Source: CAYMKL01 sp964390805
GTDB taxonomy: Bacteria > Chloroflexota > Anaerolineae > VGOG01
Assembly (NCBI GenBank): GCA_964390805.1
Contig: CAYMKL010000041.1
Span: 1-49,294, forward strand
Direction: 5' to 3'
DNA: 49,294 bases
The position numbers and the translations under genes were made by a program. Below are positions 10,901-17,994 of this stretch, in pieces (the first letter of the stretch is position 1; every line of letters begins with the position of its first letter). Below the pieces are notes generated by a model that saw nothing but the letters and a program-made list of their open reading frames with translations, made no database searches and was not told the origin of the DNA.

Positions 10901-12551
10901 CCTGAACAGGCAGCCACCGGAATTCGTGGACGAAGATGGCAACGCCATCCCCGATAGTCCCGTCTACTTCTCTTTGGCGCCGGGCTCTGCCTCCTTGGGG
11001 ACCCTTGGGGTGACGCCGGCCCACATCCTGGTGTCTCAGGGTGGCGGGCCACCGACGGTGTTCGCCACGCCGGCGCAATTGGGGCTTGAGGACGGAGACG
11101 ACGTGGATGCCCTGCTCCTGTTCGAGAACGGCGACGGGCAGTTCGACCCGGAAACCGCAACATACCCCGGCGGCGACCGACTCGTGTTCTCGCTGGCGGC
11201 CGGCTCGCCCACCCTCACTGCTCTGGGGAGGAGTTCTGCGGCTCTCCTGGTGCCCAACAAGACGACTCCGGGCGGACAGCCCGCCGTGGCCTTCCCGGCT
11301 GCGCTCTCCGGCCTGGACTTCGAGGACGATCTCAACGCCGTGAAAGGCAATGCCTACTTCCTGTGGCGACTGGCTCCCTTCCCTGAAGAGCCACCAGAGC
11401 CTGAGCCTTCGGGATGTGAGGTGAATCCCATCGGGGGGCCAGAGGGCTGGAACGTCCGGGCATCGCTACCCATAGGACGGGAGGGCGGCTTTGCCGTCAT
11501 CATCGGAGATCGCATCTACGTGGGGCAGGGGTTGTCGGCCTTTGGCGATGACACTTTCCACTTCATGTACCATATACCCACTGACACGTGGCACTGGCTC
11601 GCTGTGGCTCCTGTCGGTCGTGCGGAGGTGACGGGAGTGTGTGCCGAAGTGGAAGTTGGGGGGGCGGTACAGGGCCAGGTGTTCGTGTTTGGTGGCCGGA
11701 ATGGCTCCACTGTTCTGAACGACCTATACGTCTACGACCCGCTGACGGATAGTTGGGCGGCTCGCACGCCCATGCCCACGGCGCGCGCGGGGATCGGTGC
11801 GGCCTGGGTGCCTCCTCGCACGGCTCAGGACTCCAGTCTGATCTATGTGGTCGGCGGTCGCGATGGCAGCATCCCGCACACCGGGACGGCCCTGGACGTG
11901 CTAGAGGCCTACGATGTGATTTCCGACACCTGGTCCACGATGGCTCCGATGCCCGTCCCCATGATGGACGTCTACTCGACAGTGTATTACTCGGACACCC
12001 ACAAGATCTACGTCATCGGCGGGTATGACGGGAGCAACGTCTCCAACGCCGTGCAGATCTACGACGTAGCCGCGGACAGTTGGAGCGTGGGGGCGACGAT
12101 GCCGACGGCCCGTTCCAACCTGCTGGCGGGGATTTGCAGAGGGCAGATCCACGCCATTGGCGGCTTCGCTGGGCCAGCCGGTCCGTCTCCAGGTCCAGAG
12201 TATGACGTCAACGAGGCGTATGATCCCGCGACGAACACCTGGACGACGGGCTACTCACCGCTGCCTGAGCCCCGCTCGGAGTTCATGACGCAGGGCATCT
12301 TCACCGGTCAGGACATCTACGCCATCGGCGACGGCATTCACGGTCATGGCGGCGCGCCGCACGACGTGTACACCTGTTGGCCGGATTGCTACGACTTCGA
12401 TCAGAGTGGAGTAGTAGACGTTGGAGATATACAGATGGTTGCCAATACCTGGCACACGGGCAACCTCACCTACGACCTGAATGGCGATGGAATCATCACC
12501 GTCGTAGACATCATGCTCGTGGTGGCACACTGGGGGGAAACCTGCCCGTGA
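4974..12551 (+). CDS. Giant secreted multidomain protein: HExxH metallopeptidase, vWA, C39-like peptidase, Kelch, dockerin-like tail
   Basis: 2525 aa with an N-terminal signal peptide (hydrophobic residues 4-23). The first domain carries HELFHH (His143-His148) and a downstream EGTA (Glu172), the pattern of a zinc metallopeptidase. A vWA domain has the MIDAS residues Asp549-x-Ser551-x-Ser553. Next come a CLCA-like beta segment (about 884-950), TSP3-like Asp-rich calcium repeats (about 999-1060), a fibronectin III-like module (about 1077-1177), a carboxypeptidase-regulatory-like domain (about 1301-1381), and a C39/papain-like domain with Cys1419, His1553 and Asp1571. A repeated unit ending in DDLDAL (from about 1683) is interrupted by a beta-sandwich-like insert. 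A Kelch propeller (about 2156-2453) and a dockerin-like tail follow. Start supported by AAAGGAG 7 nt upstream. Inferred: an extracellular adhesive or degradative protein. Confidence 0.88.
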   Translation: MRKVLLLLAIILPLVLLGAILVLASHRTDHPAHLQDTITTPNFNYTIYYTDTAPADNDYFTAGQAQLVANAIDTNNAASPAHPGHHQMFLNLGFNAPFFDLTPPEVYIYDSSNLGGAWFGGIDVDAPSYLTAPELDVRLVAGHELFHHVQYGYIDDGVIQGCGSTWGTWTCEGTARMMQDKVYADLDADLGTTQAAYLSELSTYLTSTGWLNTSLTGLSYRAALFWNYLTEQLGAVTTEPQRGVDVIEDYWDEASDNTASPDPVGALRTVLNDLQPGLTLDEVWNDFVITSYSKDLDVAGLSDPDKYRYVDDNATAYASVATMIDSAFPPTIGPTAGSVNSYAARYYVGRPNATCDIIGFQSTGDQAAYGLLAITGTDTVERLYKSMTTDFAKALINRSADPYTRLVAVVGGLGSSANYTYTFACGGADLEIVRPNTTWKAYVGPHDDPERFLIIVNVTGPAELGTPSVQGLDVSDFTAYVGTADPANQAPILSGAYVQGSYWLVTQAPTKTVDAVYPLRVELGDLASATQEGVVEYSDRVLDQVLVIDASGSMNSPAGNTKLAAAQNAGRLFVDAASDDDQLGVVQFSGDNSEPNNDATTEHTLQAVLGQRTTAKNAIDAITPQWLTSIGDGLVQGQSEISTHGVVTGSNVIVLLSDGMENEAAMWSTISSTITSTVYAIALGPTTDQALMQEIATAKGGDYLYVDLSGASFAATTDGSSLATSTVPLPNRLADAYRMIHEAIRRHQRLWEANGTVNASETVSHTIPIKESGLTEPVFSVNWDDDSAVVKVKLLRPDGTEVKVGDGDVVDILEDSTHKVYHLNGISQLGDWQVEIELVRGATSINYLASLSAKNVQGVQLDVYFGQYHDDAAAHAMNRQFLRGLPMPIIATLTDIHGPIIGAQVEAEVEHPEGGKDRLELFDDGSHGDGNADDGIYANRYTRTTVGSTTGVDDRDDQTGTRGSYLVHAWASGQSNDGEPFERHKGSAFQLYEFDEQTDPDLDQDGLPDRWEKLFPCVDPGTHDAAADPDNDGLINQEEFKHGTNPCDPDTDDGGESDGSEVNRGANPLDPQDDLVPFPVDVEVYVATSNDDTRLELRSGANLIRFPSSPQYTTVYLYRSTSPDTGFTLVATLDPSAERGTYFDEGLTNGTTYYYKIQGEGAEGALTPFSHVFSGTPLGEPFAPRGSVLISGGATYVGTTNVLLRLNARKQLLPASGLLALAQEGPPQYTSEDLEMMVSNSPDFPQGEWEPLQSEKTWDLEPDQETGVARVYVKYRDKQGLESTIETDGVIVKTPGSLGSIQGKGLLEGQSDHTGILVSSPDNALVHVTFTDAAGDFVLANLLPGTYNLLLTHSGHQPADVAAIIVKAGEATDIGTVTLYPREMFWKAGEWTDYAPSGMPDFDQKQDGWHDGQGNWTYCGPVAAANSLWWFDSKFEPNPKPPSSEISDGYPLVQAYGAWDDHDKQNVEPFVNDLASWFGTDPVNGTNVFSMTVGIENYLANRGLTGVYTVTLMPKPDFRWVADEVERSEDVILLLGFWEDNPQTDEWQRLGGHYVTVAGIDRFGRRIGFSDPFYDRAESGWPGRVLPTTGHTTHTDPTVHNDAAYVSHDIYGVIPTFSPGGEWGPEGYGEDFEAVANYFGQNFPPEWEERRSAGYMGGPIATEVEYAIAVSPVPLSDLPENPSFSVKDGGPLGYSGADILKLSSVPGGPPVIGIPAQHLGLNPEGDDLDALSYGQDGSGSGDGGEFPCLSFEDLTPATEYHVGDVFATAGISLTAGIFYWDTGIPYSGGYVMVDTFGFAGGSGQDIWLNNINLAFDFGVAISGLELRFGEYGGNINIEINGTMVNFENFVDINGSVIAGVSVSATGGSGDGTGMLTLSGVINSFAIGGQELWIDDVCPPSTLEFEVLNFSVTPGASGRPGTEVEVEAGCSPDEVGGDEYVVPIPGTNEQVFDENGTPCSTNTGYPIGLTLDDDLDALNRQPPEFVDEDGNAIPDSPVYFSLAPGSASLGTLGVTPAHILVSQGGGPPTVFATPAQLGLEDGDDVDALLLFENGDGQFDPETATYPGGDRLVFSLAAGSPTLTALGRSSAALLVPNKTTPGGQPAVAFPAALSGLDFEDDLNAVKGNAYFLWRLAPFPEEPPEPEPSGCEVNPIGGPEGWNVRASLPIGREGGFAVIIGDRIYVGQGLSAFGDDTFHFMYHIPTDTWHWLAVAPVGRAEVTGVCAEVEVGGAVQGQVFVFGGRNGSTVLNDLYVYDPLTDSWAARTPMPTARAGIGAAWVPPRTAQDSSLIYVVGGRDGSIPHTGTALDVLEAYDVISDTWSTMAPMPVPMMDVYSTVYYSDTHKIYVIGGYDGSNVSNAVQIYDVAADSWSVGATMPTARSNLLAGICRGQIHAIGGFAGPAGPSPGPEYDVNEAYDPATNTWTTGYSPLPEPRSEFMTQGIFTGQDIYAIGDGIHGHGGAPHDVYTCWPDCYDFDQSGVVDVGDIQMVANTWHTGNLTYDLNGDGIITVVDIMLVVAHWGETCP

Positions 12552-12693
12552 GGGAGGCAACCCGAGCCATGAAACATGCCCTTCGATAAGACTTCGGCGA
12601 ACTCAGCCGAGCCGCTCAGGGCAAGCGGAAGGCCACGGAAGCTGCATATCCCTGGTTCTTCTCTCTCATCCTGGTTTCATAGCATCCAACCGA

Positions 12694-12726
12694 AAAAGCC
12701 GCCTGCACTTGAGACAGGCGGCTTTT
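12694..12726. terminator. Bidirectional intrinsic terminator
   Basis: AAAAGCCGCCTG (12694-12705) and CAGGCGGCTTTT (12715-12726) form a perfect 12-bp stem with a 9-nt loop. T runs follow on either strand. It lies between the convergent giant-protein gene and the helicase gene. Confidence 0.9.
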
Positions 12727-12821
12727 GTTGTCTACGTCACTTTGATTGATGGGCAAAGGTCTCCCGACCGAGCCCCATTTCGCCTCGGTCAGAGACCTTC
12801 GGCGAACGAAAACCTTGGCGC

Positions 12822-15002
12822 TTAGCCTTCTAGCTTCTCCAATTTGGCGAAGCTGGCCAGCAGGCGCTTGATCCCCCTCCCCTCGAAGGCCACGGTCACT
12901 TCCTCGTCGCTCCTCGTGACCTTACACTCGATCACGATGCCTTCCCCGAATAGGCGATGTCGGACCCTATCCCCTGTCTCGAATTGGCCCGTCACGGCAG
13001 GCCCGGAGGTGGTGGGCCACTGAGCCTGCCAATGGTAGGACCGCCCTTCTTTATCGAGCGCAGTCTGGGCTTTCTCACGCCCCGCGATGAGCTGAACGGG
13101 GACGTCGGTGATGAAACGAGAGGGTTCACCTATCTGGCTTTCCCCGTACATGGTACGGCGGAAGGCGTGAAGTAAATAGACGCGGTCTTTGGCCCGGGTG
13201 ATGCCCACGTAGCAAAGGCGCCGCTCCTCCTCCATGGCCTCAGGCTCGTCGAAGGAACGACTGTGAGGCATGAGCCCATCCTCCAGGCCCACGATGAAGA
13301 CCACGGGAAACTCCAAACCCTTGGCCATGTGCAACGTGAGCAGCGTGGGAGCGTTCGCCGCCTCGTCCAGGTTATCAATATCAGAGACCAGAGCCACCTC
13401 CTCCAAGAAGGTAGTCAAGGAGGTCTCTGGGGGCAAGTCTAAATACTCTCTAGCCACGGTGCGCAGCTCCAGGATGTTGTTCCAGCGATCCTCGCCCTCC
13501 TCCGTGCCATCCCGAATGTAGGCAGAATACCCAGACTTGTCCAGGACAAGGTCCAAAAGCTCCAGCACGTTCATCTTCTCCCGCGCGGTGATCAGCTCGT
13601 CCAATAAATCCGCAAAACCCACCAGGACTTTACGGGCCCGCGTGGCAAACGGAGCAGTCCCCTCCTTGCCCTCCTCTCTCAACATCTGCAAGGCCACGTA
13701 AACCGGCACCCCCAAATCGGCGGCCCAGCTTTCGAGGGTGTCCCTCGTCTTCGCCCCGATGCCCCGCGCGGGCACGTTGATGATGCGATCCAGGCTGACG
13801 CTGTCGAAGGGGTTGTGCACCAGGCGCAGGTAGGCCAGGACATCCTTGATCTCGCGACGAGCGTAGAAGCGTGTGGCGCCCACCAGTTTGTAGGGCAAGC
13901 CCGCCCGAATGAAGGCGTCCTCAAGGACACGCGATTGCGCATTGGTGCGATACATGATGGCGCAATCCCCCGGACGGCAGGTGCCCTCAGCCACCAAAAG
14001 GGCGATCTGGTCCACCACGTACTGGGCCTCCTCCTGCTCGTTGTACGCCTCGTGGACCACGATGGGCAGGCCCCGCCCCTTTTCGGTGCGCAGGTTCTTG
14101 GGCGTGCGGTGGATGTTGTAGGAGATGACCGACTTGGCCACATCGAGGATGGTCTGGGTCGAGCGGTAGTTCTGTTCCAGAAGGACGACCCTGGCGTCCG
14201 GGTAGTCGCGCCGAAAACGGTGCACGTTGCGGAAGTCAGCGCCTCTGAAGGCATAAATTGATTGATCCTCGTCGCCGACGGCAAAGAGATTGCCGTTTTT
14301 CTCTGCCAGCCGTTTGACCAGCGCATATTGGGCTGTGTTGGTGTCCTGAAATTCATCAACCAGGATGTGCAGGTAGCGCCGCTGGTATTTGGCCAGGACA
14401 TCTGGATGCTGAGTGAAAAGCCGAACTGCGTTCATCAGAAGATCGTCGAAGTCTTGAGCATTGTTGGCCAGGAGTAGTTCTTGATAGCGGGTGTATACTC
14501 GGCCAGCCACCTCCTGCCAATAGGTCTGGGGGGCAAAGGACTCCGGGCCGATGAGCTCGTTCTTGGCCCTGGAGATGGTCCCCAATATAGCCTGCGGGCG
14601 ATACATCTTGTCGTCCAGGTTCAAGTCCTTCAAAGCCTGACGGACGAGCCCCAGTTGGTCGCTGCGGTCGTAGATGACGAAGTCGCTGCTCACATCCAGA
14701 CGCTCCGCCTCACGGCGCAGGATGCGGGAGCAGATAGCGTGGAAGGTGCCAATGGTCAGCCGCCGCAGCCGCTGGCCCAGGAGGTGATCTAAGCGGCCCT
14801 TCATCTCCTGGGCTGCCTTGTTGGTGAAGGTGACGGCCATGATGTTGTAGGGGTCCACGCCGCACTCTCTGACCAAATAGGCCACCCGGTGGGTCAAGAC
14901 CCGCGTCTTGCCGCTGCCTGGCCCGGCCAACACCAACACCGGCCCCTCGATAGCCTCTACCGCTTCCCGCTGAGCGGGGTTCAAATCTTTGAGAATATCC
15001 AT
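12822..15002 (-). CDS. pcrA: ATP-dependent 3'-5' DNA helicase UvrD/PcrA
   Basis: 726 aa from ATG 15002, with a strong GGGAGG upstream; an upstream in-frame ATG at 15086 would overlap the preceding gene and add non-conserved residues. Superfamily 1A helicase used in nucleotide excision repair, mismatch repair and removal of replication blocks. Visible motifs: Q-motif region LNPAQREAV, Walker A GPGSGKT (residues 27-33), motif Ia TFTNKAAQEM, Walker B VDEFQDTN, motif III GDEDQSIYAFRGA, motif IV QNYRST, motif V TLHMAKGLEF, and motif VI VGITRAKDRVYL. The C-terminal tail forms a short Tudor-like segment (GDRVRHRLFGEG) typical of PcrA. It lies 53 bp downstream of the PH-like membrane gene on the same strand. 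Confidence 0.96.
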   Translation of the reverse strand: MDILKDLNPAQREAVEAIEGPVLVLAGPGSGKTRVLTHRVAYLVRECGVDPYNIMAVTFTNKAAQEMKGRLDHLLGQRLRRLTIGTFHAICSRILRREAERLDVSSDFVIYDRSDQLGLVRQALKDLNLDDKMYRPQAILGTISRAKNELIGPESFAPQTYWQEVAGRVYTRYQELLLANNAQDFDDLLMNAVRLFTQHPDVLAKYQRRYLHILVDEFQDTNTAQYALVKRLAEKNGNLFAVGDEDQSIYAFRGADFRNVHRFRRDYPDARVVLLEQNYRSTQTILDVAKSVISYNIHRTPKNLRTEKGRGLPIVVHEAYNEQEEAQYVVDQIALLVAEGTCRPGDCAIMYRTNAQSRVLEDAFIRAGLPYKLVGATRFYARREIKDVLAYLRLVHNPFDSVSLDRIINVPARGIGAKTRDTLESWAADLGVPVYVALQMLREEGKEGTAPFATRARKVLVGFADLLDELITAREKMNVLELLDLVLDKSGYSAYIRDGTEEGEDRWNNILELRTVAREYLDLPPETSLTTFLEEVALVSDIDNLDEAANAPTLLTLHMAKGLEFPVVFIVGLEDGLMPHSRSFDEPEAMEEERRLCYVGITRAKDRVYLLHAFRRTMYGESQIGEPSRFITDVPVQLIAGREKAQTALDKEGRSYHWQAQWPTTSGPAVTGQFETGDRVRHRLFGEGIVIECKVTRSDEEVTVAFEGRGIKRLLASFAKLEKLEG

Positions 15003-15055
15003 TTTGCTTAGACTCACCCTCCCCCGTCCCCTCCCCGCGAGGGAGGGATGAACAC

Positions 15056-15892
15056 TCAGCCGACGATGTTGAGAGCAGCCAGCCAAGAGAGGAGCTGGAC
15101 GGCGATGGCGCCTCCCCAGAGCAGATAGGCACCCACCCTCTGCCGGCTGTGGATGACGACGCCCAGGCTGGAATTGGCTATCAGGGTCACCAGGCCCATG
15201 GCTGGCAGCCTGAATACATCAACCCGACCTGAAGCAGGGTAGCGCCAACAGAGATAGGCAAACATCATGAGATTGGCCCCCAGGCCGAGCGCGAGGAGCA
15301 GATGGGCCAGGCGATCCCTCCAGACGGGCCAACCCAGGAAGGCGGGCTGACGGTGCTCGTAGTCCAAAAGCTGGATGGGACCCATATGCTGCCGGATCTC
15401 GAGGGCCTGGAGGAACCCATCGGGATCGGCCGGCGAGATACTGTGGGCCCGGTGGGGAGTAATCACCACAAGCTGCTCGGCCACAGGCTCGGTGGCATAG
15501 AAAAGGGTACGCCCAATTCCCTCGATCTGACTAAGCCCCACCATGTAACCCGGCCACCTTATCCCTCTTACCTTGATCTCCCCTTCCAGTCCCTCACCCC
15601 ACACCACTTCCCGGATGCTGTTCATGGGGATGATGCGCTGGGTCGCCCCCCAGACAATGGTCAAGGCGTTGCGATGCAACTGATAGCGCAGATTGAATAA
15701 GCCGTAAACCAAATAGCCCAAAAGAACCAGCAGCGGGAGGCTGAGGACAACCAACAGGACGAAGATGAAGAAAACCAGGCTGATCTGATTCTGCCTGAGG
15801 TAAGAAAACAGCAGCGCATCGAGCGCCAGTAAGGACATGATAATGGCGATGCCCACCAGGACACCGGTAGACCGTCGAGGCTTGAATACCAT
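15056..15892 (-). CDS. Membrane protein with bacterial PH-like domain
   Basis: 278 aa. Two N-terminal transmembrane segments (about residues 11-33 and 39-66) are followed by a soluble beta-rich domain (about 70-165), then three C-terminal hydrophobic segments (about 190-275). The middle domain runs from an RYQLHRNALTI-type start through IPMNSIREV to VVITP, the pattern of bacterial PH-like (bPH) membrane proteins of unknown function. A membrane-surface sensor or scaffold role would be an inference. It precedes pcrA on the same strand; a functional link is not evident. Confidence 0.65.
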   Translation of the reverse strand: MVFKPRRSTGVLVGIAIIMSLLALDALLFSYLRQNQISLVFFIFVLLVVLSLPLLVLLGYLVYGLFNLRYQLHRNALTIVWGATQRIIPMNSIREVVWGEGLEGEIKVRGIRWPGYMVGLSQIEGIGRTLFYATEPVAEQLVVITPHRAHSISPADPDGFLQALEIRQHMGPIQLLDYEHRQPAFLGWPVWRDRLAHLLLALGLGANLMMFAYLCWRYPASGRVDVFRLPAMGLVTLIANSSLGVVIHSRQRVGAYLLWGGAIAVQLLSWLAALNIVG

Positions 15893-15918
15893 AGAATCCT
15901 TGCCTGCTACTTATTATG

Positions 15919-16034
15919 ACAAGCATCCTGAGCATGTCGAAGGATACGGGTCTTGCGAAGTCGCACCCTTCGACTAGCTCAGGATGCTCAGGTGGTTCCA
16001 GTTATCAGTGATCAGTGTTTACTGATTACTGGAA
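15919..16034. repeat. Palindromic dispersed-repeat cluster (family A plus a TCAGTGATCAGT element)
   Basis: A large inverted repeat: GCATCCTGAGC with TGTCGAAGG on the left, CCTTCGA then GCTCAGGATGC on the right. A second element built from short TCAGTGATCAGTG-like palindromes follows. Related family A cores occur at 29204-29225, near 42233, and in degenerate form near 12585. Confidence 0.75.
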
Positions 16035-16038
16035 CTGA

Positions 16039-16962
16039 TCACTGGTTTGAGTACACCGGGGCGCACCAGTGCCGGTATTCTTCGACTTTGCCCCTCACGA
16101 TGTCGAAGTAAAGATCTCGTATCTTCTTGACGATGGGGCCTATCTCGCCCGTGCCCACAGGGCGGTGATCAATGCTGGCGATGGCTGCCACCTGCACACC
16201 GGTACCGCAGAAGAATGCCTCCTCGGCCACGTAAAGCTCAGTGCGGTCTATGGGCCGCTCCACCGTCTCCAGGCCAAACTGCTCGCGGGCAAACTGCATG
16301 ATGGTGTCCCTGGTTATTCCCTCCAGGATGTTCTCCGTCACCGGCGGGGTGATGAGCTTGCCCTCGCGGACGATGAACAGGTTCTCGGCGCTGCCCTCGG
16401 AGACGTGGCCATTGGGGTTGAGGACAATGGCCTCGTCGTAACCGTCGAGCATGGCCTCGGTCTTGGAGAATGCGGAGTTGATGTAGGCGCCGGTGATCTT
16501 GGCTCGTGCTGGCACAGCGTTGTCGCTGATCCTGTGCCAGGAGGAGACGCAGACGTTGGCCCCTTCCTCCTTCTCAATGTACCTCCCAAAGGGCACGGTG
16601 AATACGGCGAATTCGTCATCCAGGTCGTGCAATCGCACGCCGATGCCCTCGGTGGCTTTGTAGGCCAGGGGACGGATGTAGGTATCTGTACGCGCCTCTT
16701 CCTTGCGCAGAAGCTCTACCGTGATTTCCCCCAACCGCTCCACACTGTAGGGCAACTCGATGCGCAGGATGCGACAGGAGCGGTGGAAGCGCTCGTAGTG
16801 CTCCCTCATCCTGAAGACAAAAAGCTGCTCCTCTTCTTCGTTCCAGTAGGCGCGGATGCCCTCGAAGCAACCGGCACCGTAGTTGAAGGCGTTGGTCATA
16901 ATGCTGACCTTGGCCTTCTCAATGGGCACGAACTCGCCTTCGAAAAACGCGTACTTGGTCAT
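16039..16962 (-). CDS. ilvE: Branched-chain amino acid aminotransferase
   Basis: 307 aa from ATG 16962, chosen because GGAGG lies 7 nt upstream; an earlier in-frame ATG at 16992 lacks this. Fold-type IV PLP enzyme that catalyses the last step of Val, Leu and Ile synthesis, with 2-oxoglutarate/glutamate as partner. The PLP lysine is in ARAKITGAYINS (Lys155), the EGSAENLF loop binds the cofactor phosphate side, and FEGIRAYW with RPLAYK matches the class I IlvE substrate pocket. It has its own near-perfect promoter at 17016-17044, so it can be expressed apart from surE upstream. Length is normal. Confidence 0.95.
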   Translation of the reverse strand: MTKYAFFEGEFVPIEKAKVSIMTNAFNYGAGCFEGIRAYWNEEEEQLFVFRMREHYERFHRSCRILRIELPYSVERLGEITVELLRKEEARTDTYIRPLAYKATEGIGVRLHDLDDEFAVFTVPFGRYIEKEEGANVCVSSWHRISDNAVPARAKITGAYINSAFSKTEAMLDGYDEAIVLNPNGHVSEGSAENLFIVREGKLITPPVTENILEGITRDTIMQFAREQFGLETVERPIDRTELYVAEEAFFCGTGVQVAAIASIDHRPVGTGEIGPIVKKIRDLYFDIVRGKVEEYRHWCAPVYSNQ

Positions 16963-17015
16963 TTCACTGCCTCCTTCGGTATTTCGCCGCAACTTCCTCT
17001 GCGCTAGCGATGGGA

Positions 17016-17044
17016 ATTATAGTCTTGCTTCCCCTTCCTGTCAA
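17016..17044 (-). promoter_or_regulatory. Sigma-70-type promoter for ilvE
   Basis: On the minus strand TTGACA (17044-17039), 17-bp spacer, TATAAT (17021-17016): both hexamers perfect. It lies between surE and ilvE, about 50 nt upstream of the ilvE start. Confidence 0.88.
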
Positions 17045-17054
17045 GGAGCTCATC

Positions 17055-17819
17055 TCACGCTTCCAACCCCCATCGCCTCAACTCCTCCATCATCTGGTAC
17101 CGAGTCATGTCGAGATGGAGGGGGGTAATGGAGACGCAATTGTTAGCCAGGGCCCAGATGTCCGTTCCCTCCTCAGGCACACCTGTTGGCGGCTCACCGC
17201 CGATCCAGTAGTAGTTCCTTCCCCGAGGGTCCTGGCGCTCCACCAGCCTGTCGCGATAGACACGCTTGCCCAGCCGGGTGATCTTGGAGCCCGCTATCTC
17301 ATCTTGGGGCACCGCAGGCACGTTGACATTGAGGAAGGTGTTGGGGGGCAAGCCGCGCTTCAGGACGAGTCTCACCAGCCGGGCAGCAAATCGGGCGGCG
17401 TAGGCGAAGTCGTGGCTCTGATAGGAGTCCAGGGATACCGCCAGGGCAGGGATGCCAGAGATGACCGCCTCCATCGCTGCGGCTATCGTGCCTGAGTAAG
17501 TGATGTCGTGGCCCACGTTAGCCCCCTGATTGATTCCTGAGACGACCAGATCAGGTTGATGATCCAGGATGCCCAGGATGACCAGAGCCACACAGTCCGA
17601 TGGGGCTCCGGTGGTGGTGTAGGCCGATGTACCATCGGGCAGAGTCATTTGGTTCACCCGCAGGGGCTTGTGCATGGTCTTGGTGTGGCCAGCAGCCGAC
17701 CAGTTGTGATCGGGGGCGAGAACCATGACCTCGCCGACCTCCTGGAGGACCTTCTGCAGGCTAAACAGCCCCGGCGCATCAACGCCATCGTCGTTGGTGA
17801 CTAATATATGCGGACTCAT
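17055..17819 (-). CDS. surE: 5'/3'-nucleotidase SurE
   Basis: 254 aa from ATG 17819; earlier in-frame codons are dispersed-repeat sequence. SurE is a metal-dependent nucleoside monophosphatase linked to stationary-phase survival. The N-terminal metal motif is ILVTNDDG (Asn9-Asp10-Asp11), with PDHNWSAAGH, TGAPSDCV and SGINQGANVGHD matching the family's metal and phosphate loops. A promoter lies at 17902-17930. A palindromic repeat sits between that promoter and the Shine-Dalgarno AGGAGG, which is unusually far (15 nt) from the ATG. Confidence 0.95.
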   Translation of the reverse strand: MSPHILVTNDDGVDAPGLFSLQKVLQEVGEVMVLAPDHNWSAAGHTKTMHKPLRVNQMTLPDGTSAYTTTGAPSDCVALVILGILDHQPDLVVSGINQGANVGHDITYSGTIAAAMEAVISGIPALAVSLDSYQSHDFAYAARFAARLVRLVLKRGLPPNTFLNVNVPAVPQDEIAGSKITRLGKRVYRDRLVERQDPRGRNYYWIGGEPPTGVPEEGTDIWALANNCVSITPLHLDMTRYQMMEELRRWGLEA

Positions 17820-17859
17820 AAAGACAGGGCTAGACCTCCTGGCAGGGTATGCTCCTTGA

Positions 17860-17894
17860 TTGCGTGTTCCGTTCACAAAACAAGGAACACGCAA
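17860..17894. repeat. Palindromic dispersed repeat, family B copy 1
   Basis: TTGCGTGTTCC (17860-17870) and GGAACACGCAA (17884-17894) form an 11-bp perfect inverted repeat with a 13-nt loop. The TTGCGTGTT-type wording recurs in copies at 28708-28763 and 43834-43875. Here it lies in the surE leader. Confidence 0.75.
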
Positions 17895-17901
17895 TACGGC
17901 T

Positions 17902-17930
17902 ATTATACCCTACTAGCTTTCACAAGGCAA
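17902..17930 (-). promoter_or_regulatory. Sigma-70-type promoter for surE
   Basis: Minus strand: TTGCCT (17930-17925), 17-bp spacer, TATAAT (17907-17902). It is divergent from the promoter at 17960-17988. Confidence 0.7.
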
Positions 17931-17959
17931 GAACCCGAACCTCTAGCAGAGGTGCGCAT

Positions 17960-17988
17960 TTGACAGGATGGGCATCCTGGCCTATAAT
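17960..17988 (+). promoter_or_regulatory. Perfect-consensus promoter upstream of a short RNA and the zinc-ribbon gene
   Basis: TTGACA (17960-17965), 17-bp spacer, TATAAT (17983-17988): perfect at every consensus position. Transcription would start near 17995 and meet a strong intrinsic terminator at 18111-18143. Confidence 0.88.
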
Positions 17989-17994
17989 TCTCCC

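Noticed and set aside
12585..12640. A possible second terminator near CGGCGAACTCAGCCGAGCCGCTCAGG
   Set aside because: It resembles a degenerate family A repeat, has no T run, and the strong terminator lies 60 bp further on.
16069..17007. A 312-codon plus-strand frame antisense to ilvE
   Set aside because: IlvE is fully conserved on the opposite strand; the antisense frame has no family features and merely reflects codon bias.
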